A stretch of DNA of 64,000 nucleotides from Actinostola sp. cb2023 (taxonomy: Eukaryota; Cnidaria; Anthozoa; Actiniaria; Actinostolidae): NCBI GenBank assembly GCA_033675265.1, contig JAUJYZ010001410.1, positions 142,001 to 206,000 of the forward strand, in the 5' to 3' direction. The position numbers were made by a program, and so were the translations under genes. A model generated the notes under the pieces. That model did no database searches. It worked only from the letters and a program-made list of their open reading frames with translations, and was not told the origin of the DNA. Shown piece after piece: positions 10,213 through 28,100 of the stretch. How positions within the stretch are numbered: the stretch's first letter is position 1; each line of letters starts with the position of its first letter.

Positions 10213-11361
10213 GGTTGTGTGCTTAGACGCCTTTCAGCTTAGTACGAGCACAGACTAGAGCAGGAAATCACAATCTTCTTGGAAATGATTTTCACTTCAA
10301 CTTCACAAAAAATAAACATGGCTAGCACCAGTCTTCCTCGGACTTTGAAAGCGCGGAAGTGGAACGAGAAAACACAGGCAACCCATGAACTTAAAAAAAT
10401 CCTTTTAGGCGGTTTTCCTGTCGAATGCCCGAGTTATAAAATAATGACCAATAATGGGCTTTTTTGATCGTTGTCGTCGTCCGTTGAACAAAACCAAGGA
10501 GCCAAAGGTCTAGAGTACGAGTTTCACAACAGTCGAAAAAATAAAAAAATTCTTACAGTATCTCTATTGTCATTTTCCTTTTAGTTTTATTGTTTTCACA
10601 CAGCACAAGCAACGAGTAAGAAACTGATAAAGATCTACATTTTGTAAGCGTTCAACCACTTGGCCCGGTTTCTGAGTTAATGTATGCATCTATGTATTGA
10701 TTTTATGTTAACACTGTCCCCGCGGACTGTTGTCAATTCCAAACCTTATTCACGTGACGTCCCTGAGGACTATTACACTACATATTAGCATATCAATGAA
10801 GCTTCGCCGAATAGACTACAAAAATCGCACCTTAATATAACATGAGTGACTAGATGGAGCAATGGTCTATTAGGGTTTATCTGAAGTTATGGCTTAGGGG
10901 CTGGATATCCCCTCCCTCACTGGCCTTTTGGTTAGGACCTAGTTTAATGTAGCACCGGGATAGCGCGGGCGGGGCCAAAATCTTCACCCTTTACGTAAGT
11001 CGATTCGATGTCTCAGCTTCTTAGAATGTCTCGGGAGAATCGTCCCATTATTTAATTTTTCTTTTACTTTTTCGAGTGTTCTTTTTCGTCATTCCTTTGA
11101 CACGGGAGGGGTGGGACCGTGACCAAAACCGAGGAGCCAAAGGTCTGGAGTTCGACTCCGACAGAAGTCAGTCTTTTTTGCTGTTTTTTTTTTCCGTTTT
11201 TTTTTAGCGCGTTTCGATCATTTTCTCTCTTTTCTTTTGTCCTTTCCTTTGGTTTTAGTTTTCTTGTTTTCATTTTTATCGGATTTTTCTTTGAGATCAG
11301 ATTGAAATAAAAAAGTTTTGATTTTGACAAAGCAATGCATAGGAACCCCAATAATACATAT

Positions 11362-11620
11362 ACAGTCATTCTCAAAAAGGTTGTCCAGATGAAAAGACTA
11401 CAATACTACAATAAAGTCACGTGATTCATTATGTATTCAATTTCCTCGCGTGGAATTTCAATTTGAGATTCAAAAGTACACAGCATTGTGAGAACTGAAT
11501 GTAATGTCGCTGGTATTAACTCGCAGTTCCGCGCGCTGAAATTGAAAACATAATGAATCACATGACTTTATTGTAGTATTGTAGTCTTTTCATCTGGACA
11601 ACCTTTTTGAGAATGACTGT
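11362..11620. mobile_element. MITE with about 75-bp terminal inverted repeats
   Basis: Left end ACAGTCATTCTCAAAAAGGT TGTCC; right end is its complement, ending AATGACTGT. The arms continue through GACTACAATACTACAATAAA and CACGTGATTCATTATGT. Flanked by TAT on both sides. Non-coding centre of about 110 bases. Confidence 0.85.
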
Positions 11621-12239
11621 ATATGCATACAGAATGCGATGTATGTTTTAAAATTTTCATTCTGAGCTGGTATTATCAACTTTGGAAATTCTGTTATACC
11701 GGGGCCACATAGACGAGAACCAATCACAATTCAGCCAATCAGGAGAGAGCATTCTCGTTACATTACATTAAATTCTCTAAGTGTCCCCCGGTTGAAGTCG
11801 TCGCACTGTAAATAGTAATAGGCCAAAACTACTTCTGTATGACGATAGAAATAAGTTAATAGCATAATTAAGAAGCCCGATTTCACGATGATAGAGCGGC
11901 TTGTTGCCGGTGCGCCGTCGTTGCGCATTCGGATCAGTGTCGGAAGGAAATTTGCTTTAATCACGGAATTTCCGATTTTCCGTCTGCGCTCTAACAATTC
12001 AAGCGCAGATTTTATGGAGGTTTTTACTGTGTCAAATAAAAGAATGTAAGTGACTGTATCTTAGTTTTACTTTTACTTAGCTCAGATTCTGGCTAAAATA
12101 ATCGCCTCTCATTTGAGTATGCCATAATGACGTCATAATGTATATGACATCACAATACTGTCATAATGATTGTAATATGAGATTATCATTTAAATTAGCT
12201 ACAGACATGCAAACATTCCTATTGCTGACATGGCTGAAT

Positions 12240-12450
12240 GCATGGATGGCTATTGCATGTATCAGTATGAATGAATGGATGGATAATTGGATGATTTCGA
12301 TGGATGGATGAATGAATGAACGAGTGAATGGATGGATGAATCAGTACTATCAGTGAATGGATGGATCAATGGACTAATGATTGGATGGATGAATGGATGA
12401 ATAATATAGGATAGATGAATGATTTGATGGATGAATGGATAAATGGTGGA
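12240..12450. repeat. (GGAT/GAAT)n imperfect tetranucleotide repeat
   Basis: Alternating GGATGGAT and GAATGAAT blocks. The same repeat type recurs at 41100-42010. Confidence 0.85.
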
Positions 12451-12678
12451 TGATTGGACAAGCTGTGAAATTTCTCAACAAACTTTCTCAGACTTTGGGG
12501 CAACGTCATCATCACATCATTTATGGCATCATCCAAAAATGGCAGGCATTCCCAAAAGTTCAAAACCATGTACGCTGGAGCTTTGTGTGATATTAATTTT
12601 TTATTGTATTTCTCCATTCTCTAGTGTGCATTATATACTGTAATTTTTCTACAAACAAATGTTAGATATTTCTAAATG

Positions 12679-12942
12679 AATAGACCTTATGCATAATGAC
12701 GTAATAGGACTACAACTACCAGAATGCTTTGCGCATCTTCTTTTGTGAGATAATTAGTACCCTTTGTCTTAGTGAATTGTGAACTGTTTATTAAACATTA
12801 CTTGGCAGCTAAAACTGAATTACGTAATTTACAATTGAATGAATTACCTCAAGAGCGAATACAAATCTGGGAAAAAAAAAAAAAATTTGCAAAGCATTCT
12901 GGTAGTTGTAGTCACACTACGTCATTATGCATAAGGTCTATT
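12679..12942. mobile_element. MITE with about 55-bp terminal inverted repeats
   Basis: Left end AATAGACCTTATGCATAATG ACGTA; right end TACGTCATTATGCATAAGGT CTATT. The arms include CTACAACTACCAGAATGCTTT and its complement. The centre has no coding potential. Confidence 0.85.
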
Positions 12943-13850
12943 GTTCCTTTGGTAAAATCAATAGTTTCTCAGAAGTCTGAGAATTCTGCATGCTCAACCT
13001 GGCAAGGTCACATATACTTTGGTCATAATGCTTTATTGTGCAATGCAACTAATTTATTAGTATACAGTAGCATTTATAATGTTATAAAGAATTCTTAGAG
13101 AAACAAATTCAACTTTAGGAATCATTTTCATTATATGAGCATTTTAAAATTAAAATTAAAATTACCAGCTTTGTATTACTAATGCAAAGAGTGCTAGTAA
13201 TGATGATCAATTAGATGGCCACCATGACAAAGAGAACTACTAAAAGTTTTAAGTGTAAAAAATAAAAAAAGTACTTTTCAATCTATCAATTTCAATGATG
13301 TTCTGGATAACATTGTTTATACTGTACATTACTGAATCTGTGTAATAAAAAAATCTGATTTACAACAAAATTAAAACAAATAGAATAAAATCTCAGCTAC
13401 AAACATAAGACACAAAATGTTGCTTCACAACAGAATGATCAATAATTACTAATAATACATTATTGCTAAGAATGAGTCAATAATAATTCTAATAGCTAGT
13501 GCAAGATTACCAGTAATCAATGTGACCAAGGTACACTAGTGCCAAAACAAAATAAATCAATATACATATAATCATTATACATGCATACATGTACATTTGT
13601 ATGCAGTCGTGAGTTTTGCGAATATTCAAAGTAGTCAGGTGAAAGAGTATTTTTTGCTATGCAATCATTTGCATCTAGATATTCTTGAAAATATCTAGCC
13701 ATTAAATCAAACAATAAGCTAATAAGAGATTGCAATCCCCCCAAATGGCATAAGATTAGTATTTGTCAATGTCATGGGATGCCTGTGTTATTTTGGGTTC
13801 CCTGTGTTGCATATCAACAGATTTTATATACTGGCCTGTCACACACTGGA

Positions 13851-14060
13851 AAGTCGTTTTCATATGAGTGGGAAGCAGTACTTACGGTATGGTTCGTGCT
13901 ATGCGGTGAAGGTACTGTGCTATGACCGTGTCGTGTCCAAGCATTCTGATTGGTTGAGCAATGATTTTGCATGCTGTGATTGGTTGAATAGAATGTATTT
14001 TATTCCTTATCATAGCCGTAACTCCATGCCGTAGGTTTCCGACTCATACGAAAATGACTC
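13851..14060. mobile_element. MITE family A, intact copy (reverse orientation)
   Basis: Ends AAGTCGTTTTCATATGAGTG and CGACTCATACGAAAATGACT are complementary. Between them is an inner inverted pair (TACGGTATGG.../...CCATGCCGTA). Its complement aligns along its length with the split copy at 3524-3696 plus 6276-6312, giving the empty-site reference for the Crypton-like insertion. Confidence 0.8.
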
Positions 14061-14414
14061 TATTCTTTACATCATGTCATCTGAGCTCTAAATCTGATTC
14101 TCATATCACATGGAAGCGTTTCTAGGGGTTGACAGTGCTATTGCCAGACGTGTCATAATAATCTCTACCTACGACATCAAAAACACTGGATACCAGGCAA
14201 TAACATTGGTCCATAACCAGTCATTATTACCAGAATGAAAAACATTATTAAAGATACTTGTACTGCTAAAAGGTGATGTGATCTCCACTATAAAATGTAT
14301 AGCCATGAATTACTAAAGAACCCAATAATAGAATAAGAATAGTTATTATCCTATATTAGGATTCATGTGTATATCTGTGAAATTATTATGTCATGGGAAA
14401 ATATGTTCCATATT

Positions 14415-20051
<5,637 letters not shown>

Positions 20052-20099
20052 TTTGATTGCGGAAGGTCTTGGAATATGATAATCACGTGATGTAGGATG

Positions 20100-20125
20100 T
20101 TTGTGGGCGAAATGACGTCATAGCA
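20100..20125. promoter_or_regulatory. CRE-like site upstream of PIP4P
   Basis: AATGACGTCATAG contains the perfect palindrome TGACGTCA about 60 bases upstream of the PIP4P start codon, a typical distance for an ATF/CREB site in a proximal promoter. A second perfect copy lies at about 21955, upstream of LSM14. Prediction from motif only. Confidence 0.45.
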
Positions 20126-20216
20126 CTAGAGTGGCTTCCGAGTGAAAACCGAAAATGTATGTTTTAAAAAAAGGAGCAATATTGCAGTAGTTGTTTATTT
20201 GTATTTTTTTGTCGCT

Positions 20217-21257
20217 GTAAAGTGTACTTATTACTCGGGCCCTTCCGAAGGAAGCCCGAGTTAGAAAATGCGTTTTTCGGTAGTAGTAGTAGTCGTAGTT
20301 TTTTTATTCGGCTAAAGAATGACGAAAGTATGCGACGTATTTAATCGTATCCGGAGTTTCAAGTTTAACAAAAACAAACGTGAGTGCGTTATCAGAACCA
20401 TCTGACCTATGCAACCTCAAGACGTATCATTTTCAATAACTCACGATGAATGTTTATTTTATTCCACGTTTGAAAAATTCACAAGGAAAAGGAATCGTAA
20501 AAATCGTACTTCAAAACTACATCAAAGCAAAGGCGAGAAAGGTCAATGTTCGAAAATCCGTGTTCTTTTCAGTACGATGACAGTTGTATGATCCTTGTCT
20601 GAGTCATACATTTATTACGCGATCTAATTTTAGAACCGCCACGTTAAGCGCTATTTAAAACAGAATTTCCACGCTCAAAACAGGTCAGTGAACGGCAAAA
20701 ATACAATCGAAATCAAAACGTCCTTAGATTTTAGGGATCTATTACAGAAGAAGACGCTCAGTGACAAGGGAGAATATTTGTGTCGGTGACTCATTGAGGT
20801 CACTTGAGGTCACATCTTAAATCTAACAGAAGCAGCTTTTGATTTTTAGTCCTTGTTTTATTCGACGTTCGAACCGTAACTCGAACCCGAACTCGAACTC
20901 GATTCCAAACTCGACGTTTCGGGATCTGAAGCTAGAGAGGGGGCCTTTACACGAACTCATCAAAATCAAATCAATTGAACTCAAAGTCAAAAGGTAATCA
21001 AATGAACTCAAAGTCAAAGGCAAATCAAATGAACTCGACACATACATGTATATACAGTCTCCCTCGTCACGCAACTGTCAGTCATTGTCAGGTCTCTCCT
21101 CACGCAACTGACATTGTCCTTGTTATAAGCCCGAGTGTACGCTCATTGAGCGTCTTGTTATTACTAAGAAGAAGAAAATATTATGTAAAATATAACCAAA
21201 AATTGTAACAAAAATATGTAGACAATACTATGATATTTCACTTATTGTAAAGTGTAC
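20217..21257. mobile_element. Dispersed element with CCCGAG hairpin
   Basis: Starts GTAAAGTGTACTTATTACTC and CGGGCCCTTCCGAAGGAAGC CCGAGTT (a hairpin), and closes near AAGCCCGAGTGTACGCTC and a second GTAAAGTGTACTTATTA at about 21248. Related fragments lie at about 10400-10500 and 36226-36500. No intact ORF. Confidence 0.55.
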
Positions 21258-21444
21258 TTATTATTACTAAATAAAATTAAACATTACATTTAATAAAATA
21301 TTGTAAAAAAATTAAAAAAATTAAAAAATAAAGAGAACCAAAAAACATGAAAACGAGGCTCGAAAGTCCGCAGTTTCATGATAACTTTGTAAAAATGCAC
21401 TCTGGTTTCGATCCGTTATAACTCCTTGAATATTTTACCCACGA

Positions 21445-21446
<2 letters not shown>

Positions 21447-21485
<39 letters not shown>
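21447..21485. repeat. Poly-C run (39 bases)
   Basis: Uninterrupted C homopolymer. The Gly-rich ORF on the other strand is an artefact. Length is likely to be uncertain in the assembly. Confidence 0.95.
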
Positions 21486-21487
<2 letters not shown>

Positions 21488-22120
21488 AGTGTAGATTTGG
21501 TGTACACAATGATATGGATCCGTAGAGAGAGCGGAAAACTTCAAAGCTGCTGTTTTCATACAGTTGCCATTAACTGGCAATGATACATCAAAAACTGCAA
21601 TTGATACATTTGTGCTACCATTACTCAAACCTTGTGACAAAATCTTATCAAGTTACAGTAAAGCTTCTCGGAGATATTTACGAAAACGATTTTTTTTCTG
21701 CTGATCAAAATGTCACCTCTCCCAAAGTACAAGGCCTTATATCTCTGAGCGAGACACATTCACCGAATTTTGGTGGCATTTGATATTTTGTTATTTGAGC
21801 ATAAAAGGGCTTGTATACAAAATATTGAGCTTAACGACCTATAGGTGTCCTTATTAGAAGAGGCTATAAAACGTTTTTCCGCTCTGTTGGATCCGTAGTC
21901 ACTTCTTTATCGATTATTGATTCTTGATCGATTCGATTTATTCCCGCCAGATGATGACGTCACACAATTTTAAAATTTACCCAGTACCCACAGCGGTCAC
22001 GGTAACGCCATATTTATGTTCCTGTGTAGTTTCAGTGGAAGTGATTGAAGGAGTTTAGAATCTGGGCCATCTTTGGCCATCCTGCTTTCTGTAATATATT
22101 AGATCCCCTAAATTGTAAAA

Positions 22121-25100
22121 ATGAGTGGTCTATCTACCCCTTACATAGGTAGTTCTATTAGCCTGATCTCCAATGCGGGAATACGCTACGATGGAAAACT
22201 ATTTTCCATAGACACGAAAGAATCAACTGTGACGCTCGCTCATGGTAAAATATAAAATTGCTAGTTTGGATAATTAAATTTATTAAATTTGGCAAAGGAT
22301 ATGGACACAAGTACTAACGAATTCAATGCGTGGTTTTCCTTCAGTTCAGTCTTTCGGGACAGAAGACCGAAAAGTTGAAAAGAAAGTGGCTGCTCGTCCA
22401 GACATTTACGAGTACATTGTGTTCAGAGGCAAAGATATCAAAGATTTGACCGTCAATGAAGGACCTAAACCTGAACAAGACCCAGCAATAATTAAAGTAA
22501 GTTATCAATTCATATACATGAGCATTTTTTCACTTTTATTTGGTATTCAAGATCATGTCATTGTCAGTTGGATAGCTTTTTGAGAGTTCAGTAAGTATTA
22601 TTCTTGGAACATGAATCTAAGCCAGGGAAGCCCCAATAATTAATGCTGTAACTCTGTCAGCGTCAATGTTGTTGACTATGAATTAATGTCTTGCGTTACA
22701 CCTTTGTAGTCTGCAGCAGTAGGTAGTACCCCAAGTCTGCCACCGTACCCATCACCGTATCAGTCACCAGGAGTGTTTAGCCCATTTGGAGGTCTACCAT
22801 ATGGTAACTATCCCGTTGGGTATCAGCCACCCCCGCAGCATTTCCAAGACAACCGCATACCTCATATGTCTCCTCAAGTCCCTACAGTAATGCCACCTGG
22901 ATCTCATTTGTTACCTCGTAACCCCACCCCTCCGATACTTGGTGCTGGATTATCAAGGAATAGCACACCCTCGCCTGACTTAAGGAATCAAGCAGATGTG
23001 AAAACACAAGAGACACAGACAAAGACAACCACACAGCATGCCACACAAACAACCAAAAGGAAGCCATCATCTAGAAAGAGTTCTACAGATAAACCACACG
23101 AAAAAGAAAATAAAAACCCTGAACAGCCGCCACCCCAAGAGAAGAGTGAAGAAAAGCCCAAGCAACAAAGAAAGCCTCCTGGTGATAATGCTAGGTCTAG
23201 AGGTACGAAAACATATCTGTTTATTGGTTAGTTATTTGTTGTTGTAATGTCTTGAATGCAGTGCCTGTGACAAATGCAATCGCTGACTTCTTTCACATCT
23301 TTTTACTGCTTCTAATTCCTGATAAAAAGCAAATGTTGTCAGGGAAATTAAGAACAAAATAGGGGCTTAGCCATCTACTTCCTATTACACTATGTATCAC
23401 TCCTGCTACTAGTATGGTATGTGTACTAGTGTTGCTAGATGTATGATTGACCAAGGCTTGATACACCAGGAAGCTTCCTCTATCACTACACTAAAAAGGT
23501 TTTTAAAAATCTAAAGTATCATCGGATCATTCATTTTCAATAACGTTATTTTGTATAGGAAGCAACCATAGGGGAAGGAGAACTGGTTATAGAGGTCCTA
23601 GAAAAGACTCTCAACCCAAAGAATTTCAGGACGACTATGATTTTGAAAGTGCTAATGCTAAATTCAAGAAGGAGGAAATCGAGGAGGAATTACAGAAAAA
23701 GCTTGGATTAGTATCACTTAATGATGAGGTAATGATAATTATTATTCATTATTAAAGCTGCATCAAGCATAAAGGCATCATATAAGTTACCATTTGCAAG
23801 CAAGCGTGGAATTTTTTTCCATTTGTTTAGTACGTTTTGAAATTAGATGTCATTTTGGGAGTGCAGTCTAGAGATTGAATGAAAACATGTCAAACTCGAG
23901 ACTGGATGCCCAAAACAACATCTAAGTGGCGTCGGAGACAACAAATTGTTTCAAAGTGTAAACAAACGGGAAAAAATGTCATGCTCCACCCTTGCTTGCA
24001 AATGGTACAATGTAGTAACAATATTTCATAAAATACGTTTTGTAGTGTCCTTTTGTTTCAGTAATATTTTGTATGTATCTCTCTCATGTTGCATGGTTTA
24101 CACTAGCAATGCAAGCGTATGCATAAGCACAATAATCACAAATGTTTCCAATTTCTTGCACATACATGTATGCCTGCGTCAGGTCTAGTTCATGACACAA
24201 GTTTCTTATGCTTGTCTCGTAGTGAATACCATTGTTATACTATCCAGATATTGCTTCTGGTTTTACCGATGTTCTTCAGAGTCCTATTATTTATAGCCTA
24301 CAATAAATTATTATAGGTGGAGGAAGGAGAACAGAATGAGGCAGTTCAAAATCCAGAGCCAGTAACTTTCTATAACAAGGGAAGCTTCTTTGACTCCATA
24401 TCATGTGAAGCTATTGATAGGGAAAAGAACAGAAGGTAACTTTAATAATAATAACTACTTGCATATAAGTAACAACAGGGGCGGATCTAGGGGGTGCAGG
24501 GGGTGTACACCCCCTCCCCCTGGATGAGCTGATGTCTACTGCGTTATTGCACAGGGAGCCCAAGCTCATTATCTGTGAAGACCGTTTTATTTGCATATTT
24601 ACAGTAAATGTACGTGGCTTTAAATCATCCCTCTGTATTTCAAGATTTTTCGAAAATTATAAAACTTTTTTTCACTAATGTGTTTTCCTTACTACTTTCG
24701 ATGTTGTGACAGCGTTTCAGCGCCATTAGAGCGTTTTTAACGAAAATACCCCTGAAAGAGTAAGAAGGAGACAAGGGAGGAAACTGTTCCAGCGATCCGA
24801 ACTCGACTAGCTTTACTTCTCGCCAAAATTCGAGCACATACCTCGATCGGACATCAATTTCGACCACACATCCTGAAAGACAGGTAAATTTCTTAAAATT
24901 ATTGGTGACTTGATTGAAAATCTACAATGATTAGCCGATGTGAGGCTCCTACGAAAACGGGAACGTTTCTCAAAAGACGCCATTTTAATGCGTGGGACCT
25001 GACCAATGGACACAAATATGCGAAGAATGTGAAAGATTGATTTATTTGTTATAATAATAGTTTATCTTAACCCATTGACTCCTACACCGGCCGAAACCGG

Positions 25101-28100
25101 CCGTAAACATCGATACTGCTTTGAAAAATTCTAACTTTCTGAATTTTCGTAACATCGATCTCATGGCCAGTTATTAGTGACAACTAGAGAACTCTTCATA
25201 TTTTAACCTCAAGTAAACTGATTTACAGGTCCGATTTCTGGGCATTAGTTCAATTTGTTTGCCATAAAAATCAAAAATGCGTGTTTTTGACGCAATTTTA
25301 CACCTCGAAAATGACCGACATTTGACTTGGATTTTCTTCCAAAATACATCCTTGCGAAACAAAACGCCACTTTCTCAGCAAACTTCCATCTCTCTTCTTG
25401 ATATCGTCGTGAATTTTGCCCTCTCTTTTCCTTAACTCGCCGAACAATAGCCATTTCCTTAGGACCACTTTCGCTAACACGTGTTTTCCTTCTGCACGCC
25501 CGAAAAGGATGCCGGGAAACATCCGGGAATTTCGGCATAGATTTCCCCGAATATCCATTTTTTAAGAATATATAGAGTGTCGAGCCACTCGGTCCTACAG
25601 GCAAAATATTGCACCGGTTGCATTCTTTTCAAGTTCAAAGTCGCCAAAAATGCCTTTGTAGGTCCTGGAATCCACCACAGAAAGACCAGAGAGACGATTT
25701 CACTTTGAGTCCGCCATTTTGGAAATTCTGAACGAGAGTGTCGAAATGTGTTCGTGAATTCGTATCTTCCTCCTGAGTTCTTCCAGGAGAACGGTCTCTA
25801 CCACACCAGTCAAGCTTAATGATGCTGTCCTGGGGGCTTCTGTGGTGAATAATGGCTATAAACACTCTAAAAATGCAAAATTGACCGCTCCTAGTAGCTA
25901 CGAGATGCTGTTCCTCGCGGAGATTCACGACAAGAGAAAGATTACGTCAGAACCTGAGCCCGTGGGCTTTCAGAACTGTCAAGATTTCCATGGAAACCCC
26001 TTATATGGAATCGAAATTTCCTACGACGTGATTAGGTCCAGAAAATCGCTAAAAAACGCAAAATAGCTCAGGAGCGAATGGGTTAATTTATATATATTTT
26101 ATAGTTTTCTAGGTTTCTTTTTTCTTTTTTACACTTTTAATTAGTATCGTCAATGTAAAGCGCTTTAGAATATTTTAATAGTTAAGGCGCTATATAAATG
26201 TTATTTATTATTATTATTATTATTATAAAGATGTAAACAAGGTAGCCCCACCAGTGGACCTGTGAGTCTTGTTTTGAACATACATTGTATCTCATCCTAA
26301 ATTATCACATCAACGCTGTTGACTCTCTCACACACAAAGTTGTTTGCCAAAGCACGATTCACAACGAGATTCCATGGCAGATCGGCAGTTCCAAGGCCGT
26401 AAAATTTACCCGAGTTTCAGGTTGTGTGAATCCCAAGTCGACGTACCTGTGGCAGAAACTCCACTCAAACAGATTATGGCGACGTTTTTTCCACATTCTT
26501 TCAGACGATTAAAAATTATTTTTACAAGATAAGTTTTTCCCGTGCCAGCTTGTCCTGTCATTCAGTCAAGAGGTTATGGCCAGATTTGGCTGTCCGAAGA
26601 ATCGCAGCCCGCTCATTTATAAACATAAACACAGCTGAGTTAGATAAGCTGAACTCTCGGTTGTTTACCTGAAATGTTTGACTTGTCTCCCACTGAAAGC
26701 TCACATAACTTTCAAAGAATCGCTCTTACCTTTCCATTTCATGATCGACGAATTAAATGACCAACAAGATATAAAAAGTTGCTTTCGATCTCCAGATGTA
26801 GATGTTGTTTTTGCCACTGTCACAACATCGAAAGTAGTAAGGAAAACGCAGTAGTGAAAACAAGTTTTATAATTTTCGAAAAATCTTGAAATACGGAGGG
26901 ATGATTTAAAGCCACGTACATTTACTGTAAATATGCAAATTAAGCAACGGTCTTCACAGATAATGAGCTTGGGCTCCCTGTGGTTATTGGTGCTTGAGTT
27001 TGTGTACGCCCTGATCATAAATGGTGCACCCCTCCTAAACGATGGTGCACCCCCTCCTAAGCGATGGTGCACCCCCTCCTGGTAGGCTATCAACTGTTCA
27101 GGGTTTCAGTCAGCTGATAAAAGTCCATGAATCTCATTATCTAGCCCCAATGGTGGTCAAATACTGACCACCCTGTGCTATCAAGCTGAGCACATTAAAC
27201 ATCCCCGGAAATGATATCTACTGAGCAATGATTGTCTTTACAGAAGTCACCCTTCGTGGCAAGAAGAAAGACAGCTCAACACTGAAACATTTGGAACTGC
27301 TGGGTACCGTCGTGGTAGAGGAGGAAGGGGTCGTGGACGTGGCAACTACAGAGGTCGTGGTGGTGGTGGTGGTAGGGGAGGTTATAGAGGGCGTGGTTGG
27401 CGTGGTGGTAGAGGAGGAAGGGGTAGTAACAGAGGTGGTTCAAACTGGGTTAACTATCCTCTCGACGCTGATACTTCAAAGTTGCAGCAAAATCTACCAA
27501 GTGGAGGATCACCAGTAAGTAACAATAAATGATTGTTTAGACCATTGGCATATACATGTCTCACTGTAATGGCATTGGCACAGATTTGTGTGAAACATGG
27601 TCATGGCACAGGCATCATGGCATGTCCATGCCTTAAGTTTTTCACAGTCATGTACAAAATATCCTTTATACCAAGGCTGTCATTGTAGTAATCTTATTAT
27701 CAAGCTGTTTAGCACCAGCAATTGAAGGGTTCACTACAAGAACAGAGTAAGTGACTTGTGATCAAAATAAAAATTCTCCTCAGGATTCTTTGAATTTCAA
27801 AGGAGAATTTGGGTTTTGGTCATAAGTCACTTCGTTCCTAAAGGTAGCCCTTCAATTGTAGTAGAAATTGCCCGCATAGAAATTGCCTGCATCCTCAAGT
27901 GTAGCAGCTATGCCCAATTTTGCAAATATTCAGAACACCTTAGTGCAGGTGATTGCACACTTGATAACTGACTACTTGAAATCTTCATGGCAGTTCAGGT
28001 GTATTATTGACACTTACATGATAGTTTGTAATATAACACAATTCTAACGCGTGCTCTGATTGGTTAGCTACTATGTTTATATGAGGCTATGTAAACACGG

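Larger units (their letters stand above)
10213..14414. other. Intergenic region between PIP4P 3' end and raftlin-like 5' end
   Basis: No gene recognised. It holds two MITEs (11362-11620, 12679-12942), a family A MITE (13851-14060), a GGATGAAT-type simple repeat (12240-12450), a dispersed CCCGAGTT element fragment (about 10400-10500) and two stretches with GGAGCCAAAGGTCT (about 10498 and 11132). The second of these continues into GGAGTTCGACTCC, which resembles a tRNA B box. The remainder is AT-rich and anonymous. Confidence 0.6.
20052..22120. other. Head-to-head intergenic region PIP4P / LSM14
   Basis: About 2.07 kb separating divergent start codons. The first about 150 bases by each ATG are candidates for promoters (TGACGTCA-like AATGACGTCATAG near 20110; GATGACGTCACAC near 21953). 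The middle is filled by a dispersed element (20217-21257) and a poly-C run. No additional gene recognised. Confidence 0.6.
24550..26982. mobile_element. Element with about 165-bp terminal inverted repeats in LSM14 intron 5
   Basis: The left arm (24550-24712) begins CACAGGGAGCCCAAGCTCAT; the right arm (26817-26982) is its complement and ends CTCCCTGTG. Shared internal blocks include CTTACTACTTTCGATGTTGT and GTAAATGTACGTGGCTTTAAA. The 2.1-kb interior has no recognisable transposase and contains a second complete element (25067-26086). Nested non-autonomous elements. Confidence 0.8.

Noticed and set aside
11115..11170. tRNA gene suggested by a B-box-like GGAGTTCGACTCC
   Set aside because: No A box, anticodon arm or acceptor pairing could be arranged around it. 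At most a degraded tRNA-derived SINE fragment.
27228..27518. Val/Glu/Thr-rich ORF
   Set aside because: Frame-shifted shadow of the LSM14 RGG exon.
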